A stretch of DNA of 51,962 bases from Syntrophales bacterium (GTDB lineage Bacteria > Desulfobacterota > Syntrophia > Syntrophales > CG2-30-49-12). This document shows positions 44,837 to 51,962 of the stretch, one piece after another. The notes under the pieces were generated by a model. The model was not told the origin of the DNA and did no database searches. It saw only the letters and a list, made by a program, of their open reading frames with translations. The position numbers and the translations under genes were made by a program. Each line of letters starts with the position of its first letter. Position 1 is the stretch's first letter. Location of the stretch: positions 1 to 51,962 of the forward strand of contig JASEGZ010000009.1 of the NCBI GenBank assembly GCA_030018935.1, given 5' to 3'.

Positions 44837-47263
44837 CTAAAGCTGCATTTCTTCTCCCCTGATTTTTGCCCCGGCTGAGGCAACTATGTTTTTTACAATC
44901 CTACTATGCACCTGATTGACTTCAACGTCCGTCAATGTCCTGCTGGAAGAACGATATGAAAATCTCAATCCGAGACTCTTCATCCCCTCCGGGATACCCT
45001 GACCCGTGTATATATCAAAAATGTGAACTTTTTCAAGTAATTCTTCACCGGTTCCGAGGGCAAAATTAATTATCTTATCTGCCTCGAGGGTTTCAGGGAC
45101 TAAAAAGGCCACATCTCTCGAACTTGACGGGAATCTTGAAACTTCCTTATAGAGGACCCTGTGGGGAAATTTGGCGGCCAGAACATCTAAGTCAAGCTCG
45201 CAGATTATAGCCCGATTTTTTAAGCCCAGACTGGTAAGAATATTTGGATGCACCTCCCCCAGGAACCCGACAAACTGACCACAGATGTAGATTCTGCAGG
45301 ACCTTCCCGGGTGGAGAAAGGTCTCCGGGTTATCTAAGCTAAATTTTACATCCGAAATTTTTAGATTATCAAAAAGACCTTCAACACATCCCTTCAGATC
45401 ATAAAAATCTGCGTGCAACTTAGAGCGCCAGAAGTCATCATACCGTAAGCCTGCAAGGAGACAGCCAAGGTGGTTCTTCTCGCAGGGAAGTTCACCCTCT
45501 TTTCTCTGGAAGAAGACCCTTCCTATCTCGAATATCTTGAGGTCAAAACAGCCGTCCCGGGTGTTTTTCTCGTATGTATTAAGAAGGCTGTAGACAATGG
45601 TTGTTCTCATCACTGACTGATCTTCCGTGAGGGGATTTTTTATCCTCACCAGTTGCCGCCGTTCGTCATCTTTTCTTAGGGCGAGAATATCCACCGACCC
45701 AGGACAGATAAAGCTGTAATTGATTACCTCGGAATATCCATATCCCACAAGAACTATCCTTATCCTGTCTTCGAGGATCTTTTTGGGATCCTTTGTGACT
45801 GGCGTAACAGAAACATTGGGCAGTTTTATGGGTATGCGGTCATAACCGTAGAGCCTGGCGATCTCTTCGATAAGGTCAATCTCTCTCGTAATATCCACCC
45901 TGAATGTGGGTGGATTAACCTGGTACACCCCCTCATCCCTGTCCACCTTGTTGACGATCACTTCGAGGCTTTTTAGAATTCCGATCATTTCACTGCTGTC
46001 AATCGCGGTGCCGAGGACTTGTTTGACCTTTTTGGGCCGGAGGGGGATACTTACCGTTTCTATCCTTTTAGGATACTGATCAATGTAATTCTTACAGATC
46101 TGCCCACCAGAAAAGTCCGCGATTAACTGGGCCGCCCTGTTCAGCGCCCTGATCACCCCCACGGGGTCGCAACCACGCTCAAACCTGAAGGATGACTCCG
46201 TACCCATCCCCAGCGTTCTCGCTGACCTACGAATAGAGGAGGGATTGAAATAGGCGCTTTCCAGAAGAACAGTTTCTGTATTCTCTCTGACCTCGGAATT
46301 AAGTCCGCCCATGATACCACCGATGGCCACAGGTTTCGCGCCATCGCAGATCAGTACCGTATCTGCCGGGAGGTTCCTCTCCTTCCCATCGAGGGATGTG
46401 AATATCTCCCCCGGGCGGGATCTTCTGACCACGATGCGACCCTCTTCGAGGAGATGGTAATCGAAGGCATGTAGGGGCTGGCCTAATTCCATCATGACAA
46501 AATTGGTGCAATCAACAATATTGTTAATGGCCCGCAGGCCCACCGCTTCAAGTCTCAAGCGCATCCAGAGGGGAAAAGGTTTTACCCTGACGTTCCTGAT
46601 AACTCTGGCACTGTAGCGGGGGCAGAGGTCTGGATCGAGGATCGCAACCGACGTAACGTGATGGATGTCTTCCCCCTCTTCCGAAAATGTGATCCGGGGA
46701 TACCTCAGTTTTCTCCCGGTAATCGCTGCAATCTCACGGGCCACACCAATAACAGACAGACAGTCGGCACGGTTGGGTGTGATCACGACATCGAGAACTG
46801 TATCTTTTAAATCAAGGGCATCTGTTAGGTTACGACCGATAGTAAGGTCGGCGGGAAGGATCATGACCCCTGTCGTGTCCTCACCGAGGCCGAGATCCTT
46901 CTCGGAGCAAAGCATCCCCTCCGAGACCTTTCCTCTGATCATTGATCTCTTGATGGTGATACCATCCGGTATCGTTGCCCCCACTTTTGCCAGGGGAACA
47001 ACATCACCGGGATGTATATTCCCGGCGCCACAGACCACAGGATACGCGTCTTCCCCTGTGGTTACCTCACAGAGGGAAAGTTTATCGGCTTCGGGATGGG
47101 GTTTAATAGAGAGAATCTTTGCCACAACCGTTCCGGTAAAGGAGGGGCCCCTCTCATGGATGGCATCCACTTCAAGACCTGCCATGGTCAAACACCCGGC
47201 AAGTTCCACGGGCGTGAGCTCTATATCCACATAATCTTTAAGCCATCTCAGACTGAGAAGCAT
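44837..47263 (-). CDS. pheT: Phenylalanine-tRNA ligase beta subunit
   Basis: 808-aa beta subunit of the alpha2-beta2 synthetase. From the N-terminus: the B1 part LSLRWLKDYVDIEL, a tRNA-binding domain (about 40-150, GTVVAKILSIKPHPEADKL), the B3/B4 editing domain (SARVIRNVRVKPFPLWMRLR, then HAFDYHLL), B5 and the class II core (EIARLYGYDRIP), and the C-terminal anticodon-binding FDX-ACB domain (FPSSSRDVAFLV to the end). Normal length. It starts 3 bp after pheS stops. Confidence 0.96.
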   Translation of the reverse strand: MLLSLRWLKDYVDIELTPVELAGCLTMAGLEVDAIHERGPSFTGTVVAKILSIKPHPEADKLSLCEVTTGEDAYPVVCGAGNIHPGDVVPLAKVGATIPDGITIKRSMIRGKVSEGMLCSEKDLGLGEDTTGVMILPADLTIGRNLTDALDLKDTVLDVVITPNRADCLSVIGVAREIAAITGRKLRYPRITFSEEGEDIHHVTSVAILDPDLCPRYSARVIRNVRVKPFPLWMRLRLEAVGLRAINNIVDCTNFVMMELGQPLHAFDYHLLEEGRIVVRRSRPGEIFTSLDGKERNLPADTVLICDGAKPVAIGGIMGGLNSEVRENTETVLLESAYFNPSSIRRSARTLGMGTESSFRFERGCDPVGVIRALNRAAQLIADFSGGQICKNYIDQYPKRIETVSIPLRPKKVKQVLGTAIDSSEMIGILKSLEVIVNKVDRDEGVYQVNPPTFRVDITREIDLIEEIARLYGYDRIPIKLPNVSVTPVTKDPKKILEDRIRIVLVGYGYSEVINYSFICPGSVDILALRKDDERRQLVRIKNPLTEDQSVMRTTIVYSLLNTYEKNTRDGCFDLKIFEIGRVFFQRKEGELPCEKNHLGCLLAGLRYDDFWRSKLHADFYDLKGCVEGLFDNLKISDVKFSLDNPETFLHPGRSCRIYICGQFVGFLGEVHPNILTSLGLKNRAIICELDLDVLAAKFPHRVLYKEVSRFPSSSRDVAFLVPETLEADKIINFALGTGEELLEKVHIFDIYTGQGIPEGMKSLGLRFSYRSSSRTLTDVEVNQVHSRIVKNIVASAGAKIRGEEMQL

Positions 47264-47265
47264 GA

Positions 47266-48282
47266 TTAAAACTGCTCCAGGAATCTCCAGTCATTCTCAA
47301 AAAACAGCCGGATATCCGCTATCCCGTATTTGAGCATGGCGATTCGCTCCAGGCCAAGGCCGAAGGCAAAGCCTGACACCTCTTCCGGGTCGTAGCCTAC
47401 GTTCTTGAACACCTCGGGATCCACCATCCCCGAGCCGAGGATTTCAAGCCATCCGCTCTGACCGCATACCTGGCAGCCATTACCGTGGCACATGACGCAC
47501 CGAATATCCACCTCGGCGGAAGGCTCTGTGAAAGGGAAAAAACTGGGGCGAAATCTCAGGGTTGTATCCTCACCAAAAACCTGTTTGAGAAAGGATGTGA
47601 GAATGCCTTTCAGGTCTCCAAAGGTAATTTCCCTGTCAACCAGCAAACCCTCAATCTGGTGGAACATGGGGGTGTGGGAGATGTCCGAATCGGGCCGGTA
47701 CACCCGCCCGGGTGAGAGGATCCTTACCGGTGGCCGTTGCTTTTCCATGACCCTGATCTGGACGGGAGATGTGTGGGTGCGCAGGACGATATTATCTTCC
47801 ACATAGAACGTGTCCTGCATATCCCTCGCAGGATGGTCCTTGGGAATGTTCAGGGCCTCGAAGTTGTAGTGATCCAGTTCGACTTCCGGGCCTTCAACAA
47901 CCGAGAATCCAAACCCGGCAAATATACCGCATATCTCCTGACAGACCTGAGTTACTGGATGGATGCGGCCATGCCTCACCCCCCTGCCGGGGAGAGTCAC
48001 ATCAATCTTTTCATGGTGGAGAGCCTCTTCTCTGTTCCTTTCGGCTATCCCTCTCAGGATATTCTCTATCTTCTCGGAAAGGGTTTCTTTGATGACATTA
48101 CCAAGTTTCCCGAAGAGAGGCCTCTCTTCAGGTGTGACACTCCTGATGTCCCGGAGAATCCTGGTTAGAAGACCATTTCTCCCGAGATACTTAGTCCTGA
48201 CGGCAAGAACCTCCTCTTGCGTCTTTGCGAGACTTAGGTCGGCTTCCGCCTTTTTTTGCAGTTCTTCAAGGTTTCCTATCAC
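47266..48282 (-). CDS. pheS: Phenylalanine-tRNA ligase alpha subunit
   Basis: 338-aa catalytic subunit. Class II motifs include [68 protein letters not shown] and the motif 3 segment [18 protein letters not shown]. The N-terminal helical coiled-coil arm (1-85) is present. The start is GTG, overlapping the rplT stop as GTGA (48279-48282), so it is translationally coupled. pheST follows rplT in the usual order. No pheS-type leader peptide is evident because the promoter is upstream. Confidence 0.95.
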   Translation of the reverse strand: MIGNLEELQKKAEADLSLAKTQEEVLAVRTKYLGRNGLLTRILRDIRSVTPEERPLFGKLGNVIKETLSEKIENILRGIAERNREEALHHEKIDVTLPGRGVRHGRIHPVTQVCQEICGIFAGFGFSVVEGPEVELDHYNFEALNIPKDHPARDMQDTFYVEDNIVLRTHTSPVQIRVMEKQRPPVRILSPGRVYRPDSDISHTPMFHQIEGLLVDREITFGDLKGILTSFLKQVFGEDTTLRFRPSFFPFTEPSAEVDIRCVMCHGNGCQVCGQSGWLEILGSGMVDPEVFKNVGYDPEEVSGFAFGLGLERIAMLKYGIADIRLFFENDWRFLEQF

Positions 48283-48638
48283 GCTGTTAGCCTGGCCTTG
48301 ACAAGGGTGACGACCTCTGAAAATGCCTGGGGATCATGAATGGCCAGGTCGGCCATTATCTTCCTGTCAATCACCACGCCCGCTTTTTTCATACCTGCGA
48401 TCAACCGGCTGTATGACATATCTTGCGTACGGGCAGCGGCATTGATACGGGCGATCCATAGTTTCCTGAAATCTCTCTTCCTTGTCCTCCTGTCCCTGTA
48501 AGCATACTTCATGGCCCTCTCTACCGCTTCCGTAGCTGTTCTTAACAAGCGGCTTCTGGCGCCGAAGTACCCTTTTGCCATTTTCAGGATCTTTCTCCTC
48601 TTTTTCTTGGCGGTTATGCTTCTCTTTACCCTCGCCAT
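48279..48638 (-). CDS. rplT: Ribosomal protein bL20
   Basis: 119-aa large-subunit protein. The Lys/Arg-rich start is [20 protein letters not shown], followed by [18 protein letters not shown] and [19 protein letters not shown]. It is essential for early 50S assembly and in E. coli also represses its own operon. The length is standard. The start has AAGGAGAT upstream. A 107-bp heptamer array lies between it and rpmI, so the usual close spacing in this operon is lost here. Confidence 0.96.
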   Translation of the reverse strand: MARVKRSITAKKKRRKILKMAKGYFGARSRLLRTATEAVERAMKYAYRDRRTRKRDFRKLWIARINAAARTQDMSYSRLIAGMKKAGVVIDRKIMADLAIHDPQAFSEVVTLVKARLTA

Positions 48639-48661
48639 CTTATTCTATCTCCTTATACAAC

Positions 48662-48767
48662 ATAAGTCATACGTCATATGTCATATGTCATACGTCATAC
48701 GTCATACGTCATACGTCATATGTCGTACGTCATATGTCATTGACATAATGACTTACGACTTACGACC
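48662..48767. repeat. Heptamer tandem array, locus 4, between rpmI and rplT
   Basis: Eleven consecutive units of ATAYGTC type with an initial ATAAGTC (48662-48738), then reversed-phase units GACATAAT, GACTTAC, GACTTAC and GAC to 48767. The rpmI stop TAA (48760-48762) lies in these last units. The array therefore divides a ribosomal-protein operon. Confidence 0.92.
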
Positions 48768-48963
48768 AAAGACATGGGATCAACCTCCTAATCGCCCCGG
48801 CGTTCGTCTTATCGAGAATGGTAGATTTTCTCAAATTTCTCTTCCTTTTTGCCGTCTTCTTTGTTAGGAGATGGCTCGCATAGGCCTTACTCCTCTTTAT
48901 CTTTCCCGTTCCTGTAACGGAAAATCGCTTTGCCATCCCCCTGTGTGTTTTTAACTTTGGCAT
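48760..48963 (-). CDS. rpmI: Ribosomal protein bL35
   Basis: 67-aa small basic large-subunit protein. The start [20 protein letters not shown] is diagnostic, followed by [20 protein letters not shown]. It ends with [10 protein letters not shown] and TAA; relatives end near IKRLLPY, and here the final residues and stop are within or beside the heptamer repeat. The order infC-rpmI-rplT is conserved in bacteria. It starts at ATG 48963 with a GAGGTGA sequence upstream. Confidence 0.95.
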   Translation of the reverse strand: MPKLKTHRGMAKRFSVTGTGKIKRSKAYASHLLTKKTAKRKRNLRKSTILDKTNAGAIRRLIPCLWS

Positions 48964-49000
48964 ACAATCACCTCATTATTCCCTTGTCACTTGGTAACTA

Positions 49001-49152
49001 CTCAGGAGCCAGGAGCCAGAATTCAGGAGCCAGCTTTAAGAAAAAGGCAAAGCCGGATAAAGCCAGGTATAATATTACAAAAGCTTCTCTTGAAGAATAC
49101 CAGTACTGTGCTTCTATTCTGGATTCTGGCTCCTGACTTCTGACTCCTGAGC
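49001..49152. repeat. Inverted repeat between infC and rpmI
   Basis: Left arm with CAGGAGCCAGGAGCCAGAAT (from 49003) and right arm with ATTCTGGCTCCTGACTTCTG (from 49123) are inverted copies around an about 90-bp centre. No gene is present. It resembles the dispersed GGAGCCAG-type intergenic repeats of other genomes and adds distance between infC and rpmI. Confidence 0.75.
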
Positions 49153-49191
49153 AGTTACGTCACTTGTAACTGCTCTCCCAGGTAGTTACTG

Positions 49192-49701
49192 TCACTTCTT
49201 TGGCGCCACAATCATGGTCATATTTCTCCCCTCCCTCCTGGGATGTTGCTCAATAATACATGTGTCTGCCAGCGCATTTTTTACCTCCTCCATGATCTTC
49301 ATGCCCATGTCGGTGTAGGTGATTTCCCGTCCCCTGAAAATCATTGTTATTTTCACCTTATCGCGTTGATCGAGAAATTTTTTAATATGCTTGATCTTCC
49401 TCTGTAAATCGTGTTCCACGGTCTTGGGTCTTACCCTGATCTCCTTGATCTGAATCGTACTCTGGCTTTTCTTCGCCACCTGGAGCTTCTTGCTCTGCTG
49501 GTATCTGAATTTTCCATAGTCCATGATCCTGCAAACAGGCGGTGTAGAAGCGGGAGATACCTCTACCAGATCCAGACCCACCTTACCAGCTTCCGCCAGG
49601 GCATCTGCCACAGACATAACACCCAGCTGTTGCCCGTCAGGATCAATAACCCTGACAGTGGCAGCCCTGATTTCGCGGTTTACTCTTAATTCCTTGACTA
49701 T
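49192..49701 (-). CDS. infC: Translation initiation factor IF-3 with ATA start
   Basis: 169 aa. The first in-frame ATG would give only 141 aa and cut off the conserved N-terminal segment. Upstream the frame encodes VNREIRAATVRVIDPDGQQL, typical of IF-3, and starts at ATA (49701-49699) six bases after AGGAGG. Rare infC start codons (AUU, AUA, AUC) are known and serve autoregulation: IF-3 itself discriminates against them. The rest is normal (SPASTPPVCRIMDYGKFRYQ, IKEIRVRPKTVEHDLQRK, then TMIFRGREITY). It begins the operon infC-rpmI-rplT-pheST. Whether transcription continues from thrS is unknown. Confidence 0.9.
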   Translation of the reverse strand: MVKELRVNREIRAATVRVIDPDGQQLGVMSVADALAEAGKVGLDLVEVSPASTPPVCRIMDYGKFRYQQSKKLQVAKKSQSTIQIKEIRVRPKTVEHDLQRKIKHIKKFLDQRDKVKITMIFRGREITYTDMGMKIMEEVKNALADTCIIEQHPRREGRNMTMIVAPKK

Positions 49702-49730
49702 ACGACACCTCCTAACCCGGATAAAGCGGA

Positions 49731-49823
49731 AAAGTGACTAAAGTGAACTAAAGTGTGAAGTGACTAAAGTTTTTGATTTTTCTGTGACTTTAGGCATTTT
49801 AGCTCACTTCAAACTTCACACTC
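49731..49823. repeat. Repeat words AGTGACTAAAGT at the thrS-infC junction
   Basis: Three near-copies of the AGTGACTAAAGT/AGTGAACTAAAG word, plus inverted copies (ACTTTAGGCATTTTAGCTCA and CTTCACACTC), fill the gap after thrS. The thrS TGA lies at 49822-49824, at the edge. Related to the inverted repeat at 30304-30356. Confidence 0.7.
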
Positions 49824-51735
49824 ATTTAAACTGTGTGCACTTTTCCCGAATCAGGTCAATAAAATTTTCCACACCAATGGTTTCCAGGTTCTTTCCATCC
49901 CGCTCGCGGGGAGAAATCCGGCCCGATTCCATTTCCCTGTCTCCGATCACCAGCATGTAGGGAATCTTCATCATCTGTGCCTCCCTGATCTTGTATCCCA
50001 ATTTTTCATTTCTGAAGTCCTTCTCTATCCGGCAATCGGCATCAACCAGATGACCGTAAACCTTCTCAGCATAGGGGATATGCCTGTCCGTTACGGTAAG
50101 GAGAATACCCTGGACCGGCGAGAGCCAGACAGGAAAAGCCCCCCCGTAATGTTCAATCAATACTCCCATGAATCGTTCTATAGCCCCCAGAATCACCCTG
50201 TGCAACATCACAGGCCGGTGCTTTTGTCCATCTGCACCTATGTAGCTGAGATCGAACCGCTCAGGCATGGTAAAATCGCACTGAATCGTGGCACATTGCC
50301 ATTTTCTCTTCAGGGCATCCTTCAGCTTGAAGTCAATTTTTGGCCCGTAAAATGCCCCCTCTCCTTCGTTAATCTCATAGGCGATACCCTTATCTTTCAG
50401 GACCTCTTTTAAGGCAGTCGTGGCCATTTCCCAGTTTTCATCCGAACCGATAGAGTTTTCCGGCCTTGTGCTGAGTTCTACCTCATAGCTAAAGCCGAAG
50501 ATGTCCATCGCATAAGCGACAAAATCGGCAATTGCCTTAATTTCGGCATTTAGTTGTTCCGGTGTACAGAGGATATGGGCATCATCCTGGGTAAACTGTC
50601 GCACCCGCATGAGACCATGAAGAACTCCGGTCTTTTCGTGCCGGAGAACAGTGCCGAGCTCAAAGTACCGGACGGGCAAATCCCGGTAACTGTGGATATT
50701 TGCTTTGTATATCAGCATGTGGGAGAGGCAGTTCATGGGTTTTACACCGTACGACTGACCTTCCACCTCGGTAAAATACATACTATCCCGGTAATGATCG
50801 AAGTGCCCCGATTTTTTCCAGAGATCGAGCTTTAAGATCTGCGGCCCCATCACCATTTTATAACCACGCTTCAAGTGTTCTTTCTTCTCCCAGTCTTCAA
50901 TGATTTCCCTCAATATGGCGCCTTTGTGATGGAAAATGACCAGCCCTGCTCCTGCTTCCTCATTTATCTGAAAAAGGTTCAGTTCTTTTCCCAGCTTCCG
51001 GTGATCTCTCTTTTTGGCCTCTTCGATTAGTTGGAGAGATTCAGCGAGCGCCTCTTCCGTCGCAAAGCCGGTTCCATAGATCCGCTGGAGCATCTTATTT
51101 TTCTCGTTACCCCGCCAGTAGGCACCTGCCACATTCAACAGCTTGAAGGCCCTGATCATCCCTGTCGAGGAGATATGTGGTCCACGGCAGAGGTCCAGGT
51201 ATCCCCCTTGACTGTAGAGACTGACCGTTTCTACGTCTTCCGGCAGATCATTTAAAAGCTCAACCTTGTACGACTCACCCCTCTCCTTGAACTGGGAAAC
51301 AGCTTCATCTCTCGATACCTCTTTGCGTTGAAATGGATAATCAGCAGCGGCTATTTCCCTCATGCGGACCTCGATCTTTTCAATATCTTCCGGGGTAAAT
51401 CCTCTATCGTACTCAAAATCGTAGTAAAAACCATCTTCAGTGGCAGGACCTATGCTAACCTGAACATCTTTGAAGATTTCCTTGACAGCCTGGGCCATCA
51501 CATGTGACATGCTGTGTCTGAGAATCCCCAGACCCTCTCTGGACTCAAGATCAATCACATCGAGAGACACATCTTCCCCAAGGGGATGGCTTAAATCCGC
51601 AGGAACACCATTCACCTTAGCCGCAACTATAGAAGACAGATCGTGCCTCCACGAGGCAATGATCTCCTTTATGGTAACTCCGGCGGGATATGAGACCCTC
51701 AAACCATCCGGTAAGGTGATCTTGATTTCCTTCAT
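49822..51735 (-). CDS. thrS: Threonine-tRNA ligase
   Basis: 637-aa class II synthetase. It has the N-terminal TGS domain (1-62, [15 protein letters not shown]), the editing domain ([15 protein letters not shown] and [10 protein letters not shown], with HxxxH), catalytic core motifs ([54 protein letters not shown]) and the anticodon-binding domain to the end. I chose ATG 51735; an upstream TTG frame would run into a palindrome. In many bacteria thrS is next to infC, as here. No T-box is visible, but an 18-bp-stem palindrome lies 22 bp upstream. Confidence 0.95.
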   Translation of the reverse strand: MKEIKITLPDGLRVSYPAGVTIKEIIASWRHDLSSIVAAKVNGVPADLSHPLGEDVSLDVIDLESREGLGILRHSMSHVMAQAVKEIFKDVQVSIGPATEDGFYYDFEYDRGFTPEDIEKIEVRMREIAAADYPFQRKEVSRDEAVSQFKERGESYKVELLNDLPEDVETVSLYSQGGYLDLCRGPHISSTGMIRAFKLLNVAGAYWRGNEKNKMLQRIYGTGFATEEALAESLQLIEEAKKRDHRKLGKELNLFQINEEAGAGLVIFHHKGAILREIIEDWEKKEHLKRGYKMVMGPQILKLDLWKKSGHFDHYRDSMYFTEVEGQSYGVKPMNCLSHMLIYKANIHSYRDLPVRYFELGTVLRHEKTGVLHGLMRVRQFTQDDAHILCTPEQLNAEIKAIADFVAYAMDIFGFSYEVELSTRPENSIGSDENWEMATTALKEVLKDKGIAYEINEGEGAFYGPKIDFKLKDALKRKWQCATIQCDFTMPERFDLSYIGADGQKHRPVMLHRVILGAIERFMGVLIEHYGGAFPVWLSPVQGILLTVTDRHIPYAEKVYGHLVDADCRIEKDFRNEKLGYKIREAQMMKIPYMLVIGDREMESGRISPRERDGKNLETIGVENFIDLIREKCTQFK

Positions 51736-51757
51736 CGTCTTAGCTTTCCAACTCCCA

Positions 51758-51794
51758 CTTTGTTGGTTCAAGTCTCAGACTTGAACCAACAAAG
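51758..51794. repeat. 37-bp perfect palindrome upstream of thrS
   Basis: Arms of 18 bp (CTTTGTTGGTTCAAGTCT and AGACTTGAACCAACAAAG) around a single centre base. In the transcript of thrS it would form a very stable hairpin ending 22 nt before the start codon and close to the candidate ribosome-binding GGGAG. It may control translation or be a dispersed palindromic repeat. Confidence 0.8.
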
Positions 51795-51808
51795 GCCAAC
51801 AAAGGAAA

Positions 51809-51838
51809 GGGCATCACCACATGATTCCTCTGATGCCC
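51809..51838 (-). terminator. Possible hairpin between tRNA-Val and thrS
   Basis: An 8-bp stem GGGCATCA/TGATGCCC with a 14-nt loop, followed on the reverse strand by CTTTCCTTTGTTGG. The T content is weak, so it may be a terminator or attenuator of the tRNA transcript. Confidence 0.4.
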
Positions 51839-51887
51839 CTCTCAAGCCTACCTGAACAGTTACTAAGTTTTTATCTGATTTTAAAAA

Positions 51888-51962
51888 TGGTAGGCACGCA
51901 GGGATTTGAACCCTGGACATCCACCGCGTCAGGATGGCGCTCTCCCCCTGAGCTACGTGCCT
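51888..51962 (-). tRNA. tRNA-Val(GAC)
   Basis: 75 nt, reverse strand, with encoded CCA. Acceptor AGGCACG pairs with CGTGCCT (7 bp). The anticodon stem CCATC/GGTGG holds the loop CTGACGC with anticodon GAC, reading GUC (Val). The T arm is CCAGGGTTCAAATCCCTG-like. The 5' base is the last base of the window, so nothing upstream can be seen. Confidence 0.93.

Noticed and set aside
48662-48767. The heptamer arrays as CRISPR
   Set aside because: Units are 7 bp with no spacers between them and no cas genes are present.
49192-49617. The 141-aa infC reading from the first ATG
   Set aside because: It lacks the conserved IF-3 N-terminal segment, which is encoded in frame upstream after AGGAGG.

Overview
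The window reads as a chromosomal segment of a strictly anaerobic, Gram-negative bacterium, most probably a deltaproteobacterium (Desulfobacterota, Syntrophales- or Desulfobacterales-like). The grounds are gene content only: a fumarate-adding type glycyl radical enzyme, a giant ATP-dependent acyl-CoA dehydratase/reductase activase, many CoA-transferases and crotonases, a PxxKW cysteine-rich protein, and Proteobacteria-type order infC-rpmI-rplT-pheS-pheT-ihfA-merR. No 16S gene is present, so the taxonomy is inference.

Layout. 1-860: the 3' part of an integron integrase and an IS630-like transposase remnant. 897-6837: acyl-CoA catabolism, with a reverse-strand crotonase and CoA-transferase relic and a forward operon MaoC hydratase - SDR dehydrogenase - fused class I CoA-transferase - class III CoA-transferase. 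6865-8376: an MBL hydrolase and a small exported protein. 8399-13410: a complete leucine operon leuA-leuC-leuD-leuB on the reverse strand, with a promoter, a Leu-codon-rich leader ORF and a terminator hairpin typical of attenuation. 13449-19435: a reverse-strand set flavodoxin - 1439-aa activase - MOT1-type molybdate transporter. 19661-23558: a block of decayed or lipid-related genes bounded by ~100 bp direct repeats (acyl-CoA synthetase relic, small protein, broken crotonase, nitronate monooxygenase-like flavoprotein, intact crotonase).

23725-29479 is the most distinctive part: fructose-1,6-bisphosphatase, a small CxxC protein, an 830-aa glycyl radical enzyme, a second small Cys protein and a class II aldolase, all forward. 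The two small proteins flank the radical enzyme as the small Fe-S subunits do in benzylsuccinate/alkylsuccinate synthases. No radical-SAM activase is visible in the window. The acyl-CoA genes at 2.5-6.8 kb and 20.5-23.2 kb could process a CoA-activated succinate adduct, but that link is inference.

29540-34404: a stand-alone nucleotidyltransferase, two tandem CNNM/CBS membrane proteins, a prohibitin homologue and a zinc-ribbon membrane protein. 34464-39659: purD-purH-purE-tsaC, then tmRNA and smpB on the other strand. 39934-43275: enolase, converging on ptsI-ptsH. 43707-51962: PxxKW protein, merR, ihfA, pheT, pheS, rplT, rpmI, infC (apparently starting at ATA), thrS and tRNA-Val(GAC).

A recurring theme is intergenic repeats set exactly on gene 3' ends. 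Arrays of a 7-bp unit (consensus RTANGWC) overlap or supply the stop codons of the fused CoA-transferase, leuC, the nucleotidyltransferase and rpmI. A different inverted repeat supplies the stop of one CNNM gene, and a related one lies next to the thrS stop.
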